Shown here: positions 5,942 to 11,661 of the stretch, piece after piece | Layout: the number at the start of each line of letters is the position of its first letter | Position numbering within the stretch: position 1 is the stretch's first letter | Source of the DNA: Thermacetogenium sp. UBA5472 | GTDB lineage: Bacteria > Bacillota > DSM-12270 > Thermacetogeniales > Thermacetogeniaceae | Assembly: GCA_002426495.1 (NCBI GenBank) | Contig: DIQC01000049.1 | Location: 409 to 12,759 of the forward strand | Reading direction: 5' to 3' | Length of the DNA stretch: 12,351 nucleotides | Translations under genes and position numbers: made by a program | Notes under the pieces: model-generated | What the model was told of the DNA's origin: nothing | The model's input: only the letters and a program-made list of their open reading frames with translations | Databases searched by the model: none

Positions 5942-6793
5942 TTAGGCATTACGTGGGACTAATCCCAAAAAGCGCTCGGCATTTCCTCCACTGATTGCAT
6001 CTTTTTCTTCATCACTCAGATTGGTGGCAGCCCATTCCTTATAATAGCGTGCTGGCGAGAGGAGTGGGTAGTCGCTGCCCAGTAACACCTTTGGCAGCAC
6101 CCCTGCTAACCGTGCTGTTTCATAAACAACAGGGCGGAACAGGAAAGGAGAGGCCGCAGTGTCATAATAGACATTCTGTAGAGCGTCTTGTACCTCTGGC
6201 ATCAATTCATAGGCAAATAGTCCGCCCCCCCAATGGGCGAAGATGATCTTATTGTCCGGGTTATTGATGGCAAATTGGTAAGCTTGTTCTGGCCCCACTT
6301 CGCCCTTGCCAGGGTAGTAGTGCCCTACCAATTCATTGGTGTGCATCAAAACTGGCAGATCTAACTCCCGGCACACTGCTGTCAGGTTCTTTACCTGCTC
6401 CTGGTCGGAGATGTCGATATGCAGCGAGGCAGGGATCACCTCTCCTACACCTTTTAAGCCAGCTTCACGGCAGCGGATCAGTTCTTTCTCCATACCCGGG
6501 TCTTTTGGATTTACCAGGGCGAACCCGATAAAACGGTCAGGGTACTTATTGATAGTTTCGATGATGTAGTCATTAGTTTCCCGTCCCATACCCGGATCAA
6601 GGCAGCAAAAACCAAAGACTATTGATTTGTCAACTCCGGTTTTATCCATGTTTTCCAGCACATTCTCAGCTGTGGCAAACTTGGCCTTGGGGTTATCGTG
6701 CAGCAGTTTGAAGTGTTTGTCCCGGTCCATGTTATTTCTTAGATCTTTAATAAAGTCAGGTGCCAAAATATGGACATGAACATCGATTTTCAT
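5942..6793 (-). CDS. Amidohydrolase family (Amidohydro_2) metal-dependent hydrolase
   Basis: The 283-residue protein is a full-length TIM-barrel metal hydrolase of the amidohydrolase-2 type. Metal-ligand positions appear in order: DVHVHIL (His6, His8), VLMHTNE (His151), IIFAHWGGG (His187) and LLGSDYPLL (Asp241). YPDRFIGFALVNP and GLKGVGEVIP are typical of this group, which includes decarboxylases and lactone or amide hydrolases; the substrate cannot be read from sequence. AAAGGAG precedes the ATG by about 11 bases. It is on the same strand as the agr genes but 122 bases upstream of them. Lactonase-type members exist in the wider superfamily, so an action on a signal molecule is conceivable, but nothing specific supports it. 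Confidence 0.9.
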   Translation of the reverse strand: MKIDVHVHILAPDFIKDLRNNMDRDKHFKLLHDNPKAKFATAENVLENMDKTGVDKSIVFGFCCLDPGMGRETNDYIIETINKYPDRFIGFALVNPKDPGMEKELIRCREAGLKGVGEVIPASLHIDISDQEQVKNLTAVCRELDLPVLMHTNELVGHYYPGKGEVGPEQAYQFAINNPDNKIIFAHWGGGLFAYELMPEVQDALQNVYYDTAASPFLFRPVVYETARLAGVLPKVLLGSDYPLLSPARYYKEWAATNLSDEEKDAISGGNAERFLGLVPRNA

Positions 6794-6916
6794 AGTCTTA
6801 CAAGCTCCTTTCTGATTTTAAATATTATTAACGAATATTCTCTATTCTCCATCAGAAACCCTGCGGTCTATTAAGAAACGATTTTTATAGGAACTCACTA
6901 ACTTTCCGTAAAAATG

Positions 6917-6981
6917 GAGCCTCTGATCCTTGTGCAGCAACTGCTTGCACCCAGTGAAAGGCTCTGTTATGCTTAACAGAG
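6917..6981 (+). promoter_or_regulatory. Structured leader with two competing stems before corA
   Basis: GAGCCT (6917-6922) can pair with AGGCTC (6959-6964), enclosing a hairpin formed by GTGCAGC (6932-6938) and GC-T-TGCAC (6943-6950). The 3' arm of the outer stem shares CTC (6962-6964) with a third, perfect 8-bp hairpin, CTCTGTTA-TGCT-TAACAGAG (6962-6981). The outer stem and the third hairpin therefore exclude each other, as in a switching leader. The start codon is about 40 bases downstream. It does not match the Mg2+ M-box consensus I know. Confidence 0.4.
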
Positions 6982-7021
6982 AATATTGATATGTTACGAC
7001 TCGGAAAGGATGGTGAGGAAG

Positions 7022-7984
7022 ATGTTGAGGGTTTACCGTACTGTAGAAGAGGGGCAGGTTTCGCAGGAGGCAGAAATCTGCGAAAAGGCCTGGCTCTCTC
7101 TGATTAACCCTACTGAAGAAGATATACAGATGGTGAGCGAGAAGACAGGAATCACCCGGGACTTTTTAAAAGATCCGCTTGATGATGAGGAAAGGCCGCG
7201 TATTGAAATAGAAACCGGGCAGATCCTTATTATTATTAAGGTACCTGTGGCCAGAGGGAAAAAGGGAGCAGAGCTTTATGACGCTATCCCTCTGGGAATT
7301 ATCGTGACAAAGGACTATCTGGTTACAGTTTGCTTAGATGACCACCCGATTTTCTCACAGATGCTGAAGATGCCTGTGTTGTTTACATTCAAGAAAACAC
7401 GTTTTCTTCTTTTGATTCTGATCAAGACAGCGACACTCTATTTGAACTATCTGCGCATCTTGGATGACCGGAGCACAGAACTTCAAAGTCATCTTTCTCA
7501 CACCATGAAAAACGAGGCACTTCTTCGGCTGCTGGATATTCAGAAAAGTCTGGTCTACTTTACCACATCACTGCGGGCTAATGGGATCGTCATGGAAAAG
7601 CTCACCCGTACCCAGTTGGTGAAAGCCGAAGATGCCCCAGCATCGATGTTGATCAAAATGTATCCTGAGGATGAAGAGCTTTTAGAGGATGCTATAACAG
7701 AAAACAGGCAGGCTATTGAGATGAGTTCTATATACAGTTCTATTTTAACAGGCTCAATGGATGCCTATGCAGCGCTTATTTCCAATAACATGGCCAGTGT
7801 CATGAAGTTCCTTACTTCGGTGACGATTGTGCTCTCTCTACCTACAATCATTGCCAGCATATATGGGATGAATGTGGGCCTTCCCTTTCAAAATTCACCC
7901 CTTGCCTTTGTGGGTATTATGGGCACGACTTTTGGGATCGCCGGAGCGGCTGCTTATGCGCTCTACCGGTGGAATATGTTTTGA
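7022..7984 (+). CDS. corA: CorA family divalent metal ion transporter
   Basis: The 320-residue protein has the CorA plan: a large cytoplasmic N-terminal domain, a long helix region (about 150-260) and two C-terminal membrane helices. The signature YGMNVGLP has GMN at residues 282-284, at the pore mouth between helix 1 (FLTSVTIVLSLPTIIASI) and helix 2. The protein ends in a short basic and aromatic tail (YRWNMF). CorA channels carry Mg2+ and sometimes Co2+ or Ni2+ into the cell. The frame is open back to a TTG at 6986; I prefer the ATG at 7022, which gives the usual family length, but an ATG at 7010 just after GGAAAGG and a TTG at 7025 after GTGAGG are alternatives. A leader with competing hairpins lies upstream. 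Confidence 0.93.
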   Translation: MLRVYRTVEEGQVSQEAEICEKAWLSLINPTEEDIQMVSEKTGITRDFLKDPLDDEERPRIEIETGQILIIIKVPVARGKKGAELYDAIPLGIIVTKDYLVTVCLDDHPIFSQMLKMPVLFTFKKTRFLLLILIKTATLYLNYLRILDDRSTELQSHLSHTMKNEALLRLLDIQKSLVYFTTSLRANGIVMEKLTRTQLVKAEDAPASMLIKMYPEDEELLEDAITENRQAIEMSSIYSSILTGSMDAYAALISNNMASVMKFLTSVTIVLSLPTIIASIYGMNVGLPFQNSPLAFVGIMGTTFGIAGAAAYALYRWNMF

Positions 7985-7987
7985 AGA

Positions 7988-8137
7988 TATGCACTGGTAT
8001 GCACTGGGGACGGTTCCTGTTGCATAAATCGGGACGCCGGGATGCCGGGACATATAAGCCAAAAGGCGTGATTAGCCGTTCCTGCTGCATGTTAGCTAAA
8101 TTGGATGTAAGTTATGGCAACAGTTGCCGTTCCCAGT
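7988..8137. repeat. Small inverted-repeat element (REP/MITE-like remnant) between corA and ylxP
   Basis: The left end has TATGCACTGG twice in tandem (7988-7997, 7998-8007), running into GGGGACGGTTCCTGTTGCATA. The right end (8113-8137) is the reverse complement of the left end (8003-8026) at 20 of 24 positions with one inserted base. Between them are three 8-bp units of the form CGGGAYRY (8030-8053) and a direct partial copy, CCGTTCCTGCTGCAT (8077-8091). GGGGACGGTTC is a motif I recall from dispersed repeats in clostridial genomes, often near REP-type transposases; this is memory, not a search. No transposase is present here. Confidence 0.55.
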
Positions 8138-8176
8138 AACACGCAGATACTATCTTCCAGGTGGGAAGTGTTTTTA

Positions 8177-8458
8177 TTGGTCATCGGGCTGTGTACAATT
8201 GAACTTCATATTGGAGGGGCACATTCCCTGAAGGATAAAAGAAGAATATTGAAGAGTTTGATTGATAGGGTTAAAGCCCACCATAATGTTTCTATAGCCG
8301 AGATAGACAACCAGGATATTTGGCAGCGCTCAACAGTGGCCTTTGTCTGTGTGGCCAATGAGAGAAAACACACTTTTCAGGTATTGAATTCTGTAGTCAA
8401 GGTTTTCGAAAAGCAAGGGGAGTATGAGATCCTGGACTACTGGATCGAAATGTTTTGA
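8177..8458 (+). CDS. ylxP: DUF503 family protein, YlxP-like
   Basis: The protein matches the DUF503/YlxP family along its length: VIGLCTIELHI, HSLKDKRRILKSLIDRVKAHHNVSIAEIDNQD-type segments and WQRSTVAFVCVANE. YlxP proteins are small cytoplasmic proteins of unclear role, often near infB-rbfA in Firmicutes; that neighbourhood is absent here. The frame is open back to an ATG at 8114, giving 114 residues, but the extra N-terminus (MATVAVPSNTQIL) is encoded by the inverted-repeat element and has no ribosome-binding site. The TTG at 8177 gives 93 residues, the usual family length, beginning at the conserved VIGLC. GTG at 8168 is another option. AGGTGGGAAG lies upstream. Confidence 0.85.
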   Translation: MVIGLCTIELHIGGAHSLKDKRRILKSLIDRVKAHHNVSIAEIDNQDIWQRSTVAFVCVANERKHTFQVLNSVVKVFEKQGEYEILDYWIEMF

Positions 8459-8512
8459 ACCAAAGGCAATGGAATCATCAATAGGAATTATTGTGGATAA
8501 TGGAATAAGTTC

Positions 8513-8566
8513 CCCTCCTCCGGCATAGGGTTATCAAGGAAGTAAAACCATAAAAAGGGAGGAGGG
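8513..8566 (+). promoter_or_regulatory. Leader able to mask the gerM-like ribosome-binding site
   Basis: CCCTCCTCC (8513-8521) is the exact complement of GGAGGAGGG (8558-8566), the very strong Shine-Dalgarno sequence that ends 7 bases before the ATG at 8574. A 9-bp stem across a 36-base loop would hide the site. This may simply be chance in a purine-rich site, but it fits translational control of a sporulation gene. Confidence 0.35.
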
Positions 8567-8573
8567 TTATTAA

Positions 8574-9212
8574 ATGTCATGGGATTTTGAGCGTTTGGAA
8601 GTGCAGGAGAATGAGCGGCGCAGGAAATACCTTAATGTTATCGCTCTAATGGTATTAACTGCGGCATTTCTTTTGGTGGGGGGGTGCAGTCTCACCGAAA
8701 GACTGGGTTCATCCTCTAAAAAGACCCCAACACCGGCTGTTGAAGACGGAATTCTGGAGTTTGAAAGTGAAGAAGCCGCTGTCCCTGAGAAACAAGAAAC
8801 AGTGCAGGTAACTCTTTATTACAAGGATGCGGAAAACAGCTGCCTGGTTCCGGTGACACAGGATGTTCCTAAGGTAACAGGTATAGCAAAAACAGCGCTG
8901 GAAGCACTTTTACAGGGGGAAGCAGAAGGGGAGTTTTTGTCCGCTCTTCCGGAGGGTGCAGAGGTGAGAGAGCTGAATATAAAGCCTGATGGAACTTGTG
9001 TTGTCGATCTGAACAAGGAAGCCGCACAGATTGCGGAGAATGCCCCCAAAGATGAGGCACTGGCGGTTTATGCTATTGTCAACACCCTGACCGAATTCTC
9101 TACTGTTCAAAAGGTTCAAATTTTAGTGGATGGGCAGATCAACAAGACATTTGCAGGGCATATTCCAGTTGATGTCCCTCTCCAGCGTGATCTGTCTTTT
9201 GTCAAGATTTAA
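8574..9212 (+). CDS. GerM-domain (GerMN) lipoprotein, sporulation/germination type
   Basis: The 212-residue protein begins with about 19 charged residues, then a hydrophobic stretch ending in a lipobox LVGGC with Cys38 as the likely lipidation site. A linker rich in Ser, Thr, Pro and Glu follows, then one GerMN domain (about residues 75-205): VQVTLYYKDAEN, a helix TALEALLQGE, LPEGAEVRELNIKPDGTCVVDLN, a helix ALAVYAIVNTLTEF, and VQKVQILVDGQ. B. subtilis GerM has two such domains and is needed for spore cortex formation or germination; single-domain forms are common. It would be anchored on the outer face of the membrane. The N-terminal extension before the signal segment is longer than usual for a lipoprotein. 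The ribosome-binding site is unusually strong and may be masked by the leader. Confidence 0.9.
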   Translation: MSWDFERLEVQENERRRKYLNVIALMVLTAAFLLVGGCSLTERLGSSSKKTPTPAVEDGILEFESEEAAVPEKQETVQVTLYYKDAENSCLVPVTQDVPKVTGIAKTALEALLQGEAEGEFLSALPEGAEVRELNIKPDGTCVVDLNKEAAQIAENAPKDEALAVYAIVNTLTEFSTVQKVQILVDGQINKTFAGHIPVDVPLQRDLSFVKI

Positions 9213-9231
9213 TTGACTAAGGCAATTGTGA

Positions 9232-9420
9232 AACCATATCCAAGCCGATACGGAAAACCATATCGAGGCGTTGTCCCGCCAGGGATAGCGCCTCTCTTTC
9301 GCGTATGCCCAGGCATGGGCGCAGTCTAATGGTCAATATGGCAATGCAGACGCCATTTTTATTAATGTAGCGAAGGAACATAATGCCAGCCGGATCACCA
9401 AATGTTGGGTAAATGCATAA
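9232..9420 (+). pseudogene. Unrecognised gene remnant with an internal stop
   Basis: One frame reads NHIQADTENHIEALSRQG, then a TAG stop (9286-9288), then RLSFAYAQAWAQSNGQYG and on to ADAIFINVAKEHNASRITK and CWVNA before TAA at 9418-9420. The composition after the TAG is protein-like, yet there is no ATG, GTG or TTG in those 43 codons, so they cannot be translated on their own. The simplest reading is a decayed gene end. I do not recognise the family. A 10-base direct repeat AAACCATATC (9231-9240, 9255-9264) lies in its 5' part. Confidence 0.35.
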
Positions 9421-9456
9421 TCTATGGTTGTAATACTTTGTAAAGGAGAGGTGCTG

Positions 9457-10392
9457 ATGTTTAGATTAAAACGTGGGGAGTTTGTACAAAAGTCCCTGGA
9501 TCTCAATCTCTTTTTCCTGCGCATTATGAAAGAACACTCCTTTTTTCTCCAGGCTGCCTTTATCTCCAGGGATCAAGAGCTGGCAGAGCGGGCTGGCCGG
9601 TTCAGTGAAACTTTCGAGAAATTATTAGAGGAGGCTGTACGATTGGCCAATGGTAATGCCAGTCGGGTTGTGCTGAAATCGGGAGAAATAGTAACTGATA
9701 ATACTTTGCAGGCTGAGAAAAAGACAGAATTCTTAACTGGAGTTCCCTTCGATACTAATTTGACTCGTCGAGAAGCTGCATTAAAACCAGGAGCAGGAGA
9801 TCCAGAACTAGTGGATGAAGTAGCTAATCTTAATGAAAAAGTGATATGTAAGACTAAAGACCTTATAGAATTTAAAACAGAAATTCTTGAAGGTATGCTT
9901 GAATGCCGTCTATTTACCTGGAACTTTCCCCTGCTCATAGAGCATATCAGGCGTGAAGCAATTTTCTTTGTCACCCATCTGGAAAGACTGCAAAAGGGAA
10001 TCAATCTGGATCCCACCGCAGAGATCATTGAAGAAAAACTATTCTGGGACCGCATTATGGCCGAACATTCCTTATTTATTGCCCATCTGCTGGATCCCAG
10101 TGAGGTCAGTCTGATCAGAACCGCAGATGATTTTGCCCGCCTGTTCTTTAAATTGGAATCACGCCTTAAACATGTAGAAGATATGAATGGGTGTTTACCC
10201 CATGGACTATTGAAAGATGAAATCAGGGCCACTCGGGGAATTAGAGATTTCAAAGACACAGCTACCGAGCTTGTCCTGGCTTGTGAGATCAGATCACTAA
10301 TTATACCCCTTCTGGGTGATCATGTTTTACGTGAAGCAAATCATTTCCTTGCCATTTTAACCAACACTAATGAAATAATCCTTAATAGTTGA
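9457..10392 (+). CDS. DUF2935 domain protein with internal duplication
   Basis: The 311-residue, mostly helical protein contains two copies of the DUF2935 unit. The first has LFFLRIMKEHSFF (His27) and, at its end, LLIEHIRREAIFF (His163). The second has LFWDRIMAEHSLF (His204) and LLGDHVLREANHF (His289). The paired EHS and HxxREAxxF motifs give four matched His/Glu positions, a layout reminiscent of helical-bundle metal proteins such as ferritin-like or hemerythrin-like folds. Metal binding is inference, and the cellular role is unknown; the family is largely confined to spore-forming Firmicutes, to my knowledge. I chose the ATG at 9457 because AAAGGAG is 8 bases upstream; the frame extends 11 codons further 5' without such a site. 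A strong hairpin follows the stop. Confidence 0.87.
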   Translation: MFRLKRGEFVQKSLDLNLFFLRIMKEHSFFLQAAFISRDQELAERAGRFSETFEKLLEEAVRLANGNASRVVLKSGEIVTDNTLQAEKKTEFLTGVPFDTNLTRREAALKPGAGDPELVDEVANLNEKVICKTKDLIEFKTEILEGMLECRLFTWNFPLLIEHIRREAIFFVTHLERLQKGINLDPTAEIIEEKLFWDRIMAEHSLFIAHLLDPSEVSLIRTADDFARLFFKLESRLKHVEDMNGCLPHGLLKDEIRATRGIRDFKDTATELVLACEIRSLIIPLLGDHVLREANHFLAILTNTNEIILNS

Positions 10393-10416
10393 ATCCGCAT
10401 CCCATTCTAAACGTAA

Positions 10417-10447
10417 AAGGCAGACAGCTTAATTTGCTGTCTGCCTT
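10417..10447. terminator. Bidirectional terminator-like hairpin after the DUF2935 gene
   Basis: AAGGCAGACAGC (10417-10428) and GCTGTCTGCCTT (10436-10447) form a perfect 12-bp stem with a 7-base loop, 24 bases after the DUF2935 stop. On the minus strand the stem runs into TTTTACGTTT, so it can also end transcription of the convergent acetate-transporter gene. On the plus strand no T-tract follows. Confidence 0.75.
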
Positions 10448-10493
10448 ACACAATTTCCCTGGTTAATATAATATCCCTACGGAAAAGTTCCTA

Positions 10494-10521
10494 AGCGCTG
10501 ATTAGCGCTGATTCTTTTTTT
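10494..10521 (+). terminator. Second possible plus-strand terminator
   Basis: The self-complementary hexamer AGCGCT occurs twice (10494-10499, 10504-10509), separated by GATT, which allows a 6-bp stem with a 4-base loop. It is followed by GATTC and seven T's. The same stretch is also a tandem 10-base repeat, AGCGCTGATT. Confidence 0.45.
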
Positions 10522-10554
10522 AGGCGGGTGGCTACCATTACACACTTGTCTTTA

Positions 10555-11157
10555 TTATCCCAGAGGCCAGATAGGTAGCACTGTGCGCTTAAAAGTCGAG
10601 TTAATAACTCCTGCTGCTGAGGCATACCAAGCGACTGCAGCGGTAACGATACCCATTATACCGCCTGGGACTGAGGAGATGATGCCGAACTCAGCAAGAA
10701 CGAGTAGAATAAAGGTGATTTCCAAAGTAGTAAATACACCGCAGACCGCTCCGTTGGTTCTGAAGGAGGCGATCCACATATATGTATTGAAAACTGTAAA
10801 TCCAATCAGGAAGACACCGATCGCTATGCCGCCGTGTGCTCCCCAGTTGATCACACCAATAGCCTCTAGAAGTGTGAGCGTTGCCAACGAGAGCCAGAAG
10901 GCTCCATAGGAAGAAAAAGCTGTAGCCCCGAAAACATTATTTTTCTTATAATCCTGCATACCGGCTAGCAGTTGTGCCAGACCGCCATAGAAAAAGGCCA
11001 GGCCCAGGAAGGCTGGTTTTGCTTCATCTGGTATCAGCTGGGCATTGCCAACGCTGAGTACAAAGGTGGTTAAGGCGAAGGCCCCTAACCCTAAGGCCGA
11101 TGGATCAGCTGTGGCTTCAACCTGGCTTACCTCTGTAATACCATTATTTTTGGACAA
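10555..11157 (-). CDS. GPR1/FUN34/YaaH family acetate/succinate transporter (SatP-like)
   Basis: The 200-residue protein has six predicted membrane helices and belongs to the acetate uptake transporter family of E. coli SatP (YaaH). The family signature NPAPLGL near the first helix appears here as DPSALGL (residues 18-24), followed by GAFALTTFVLS. AFFYGGLAQLLAGMQDYKKNNVFGATAFSSYG is typical in the middle (positions about 54-85), with FGATAFSSYGAFWLS strongly family-like. It would move acetate or succinate, probably with protons, across the cytoplasmic membrane, fitting a fermentative or acetate-using anaerobe. The start is a TTG at 11157 with AAGGAGGTG 7 bases upstream, a strong site, so the unusual codon is credible. 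It stands alone on the minus strand, convergent with the DUF2935 gene. Confidence 0.92.
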   Translation of the reverse strand: MSKNNGITEVSQVEATADPSALGLGAFALTTFVLSVGNAQLIPDEAKPAFLGLAFFYGGLAQLLAGMQDYKKNNVFGATAFSSYGAFWLSLATLTLLEAIGVINWGAHGGIAIGVFLIGFTVFNTYMWIASFRTNGAVCGVFTTLEITFILLVLAEFGIISSVPGGIMGIVTAAVAWYASAAGVINSTFKRTVLPIWPLG

Positions 11158-11179
11158 GATAAAGCACCTCCTTATTCTC

Positions 11180-11188
11180 TATATACCA
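11180..11188 (-). promoter_or_regulatory. Candidate extended -10 of the acetate transporter gene
   Basis: The minus strand reads TGGTATATA, an extended -10 pattern, about 23 bases upstream of the TTG start and just before the ribosome-binding site. No convincing -35 is present at the usual distance. Confidence 0.3.
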
Positions 11189-11582
11189 ATATAATTGACT
11201 GCCAAAATGCCATCTATCACCCCCTCTAAGGGTAATGATCGTCATGCACCTATGGAAAAATACTACACTTGTTGATGATCAATAGTTTTGAGATAAACAA
11301 TTGGAGTGCTGAATAGGGTAATATAATGTAAAGATTTATATTGGTGGAAGTTTATATTGGTGAGAGGTTAGTGAGAATAATTAAAAAGATCTACCTTTAT
11401 ATAATTATATTGTTCACGACAGCCTTGTACAACTATAGAAAAAATTACTCGGGGTCTATATATTCCCATATAAATCATTTATTGCTTAAATACACAACTT
11501 ATCTCACTTCAGGTAATTAATAATAAATATTGCTGGTTAAAGCTATTTCCGGGATTGGTTTATCCCGCTGAGGTGTTGTTTA
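11189..11582. other. AT-rich intergenic region, no convincing gene
   Basis: This stretch lies between the divergent acetate transporter and murI. It holds a 12-base direct repeat, TTTATATTGGTG (11335-11346 and 11351-11362, period 16), just after a TATAAT (11322-11327). It also holds a frame from GTG 11371 to TAA 11520 encoding 49 residues with a basic start and hydrophobic core (VRIIKKIYLYIIILFTTALY). The ribosome-binding site GAGAGG is only 3 bases before that GTG, and the base composition alone could give such a frame, so I do not call it a gene. No tRNA or known riboswitch is visible. Confidence 0.5.
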
Positions 11583-11591
11583 TGATATAAT
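11583..11591 (+). promoter_or_regulatory. Extended -10 promoter candidate for murI
   Basis: TGATATAAT is a perfect extended -10 (TGn plus TATAAT) about 70 bases upstream of the murI start. No good -35 is visible at 17 bases, which extended -10 promoters tolerate. Transcription would begin near 11598. Confidence 0.5.
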
Positions 11592-11600
11592 CTATTAGAA

Positions 11601-11641
11601 TTTCTTTCAACACAGTGGTACCCTTTGCTGTGGGAAAGAAA
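11601..11641 (+). promoter_or_regulatory. Stem-loop at the predicted 5' end of the murI transcript
   Basis: TTTCTTTC (11601-11608) pairs with GAAAGAAA (11634-11641), and CACAG (11611-11615) with CTGTG (11628-11632), giving 13 pairs with a small AA/G internal loop and a 12-base terminal loop. It would start within a few bases of the predicted transcript 5' end and lies just before the ribosome-binding site. It may stabilise the mRNA or modulate translation. The TGGTACC in its loop is not part of a full T-box sequence. Confidence 0.5.
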
Positions 11642-11661
11642 AGGAATGGAGATGAACACTA

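Noticed and set aside
6850..7021. M-box (ykoK) Mg2+ riboswitch before corA
   Set aside because: Some fragments look alike (GCAGC, TGCTTG, AAAGGCTCT), but the conserved opening GGTGAGGCTCC and the CGCTGCTGCCC core are absent, and the structured region is much too short.
7988..8137. CRISPR-like short repeats
   Set aside because: The 8- and 10-base tandem units are too short and have no spacers; they fit a small palindromic element better.
9573..10259. Long minus-strand open frame of 228 codons inside the DUF2935 gene
   Set aside because: It is an antisense shadow: Ser/Arg-rich translation with no recognisable motif, whereas the plus-strand frame has clear repeated motifs and a good ribosome-binding site.
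11611..11635. TGGTACC in the murI leader as a T-box
   Set aside because: A T-box needs the longer conserved antiterminator sequence (GGTGGNACCGCG) and a specifier stem; here TGGTACC is followed by CTTTG and lies in the loop of a simple hairpin.
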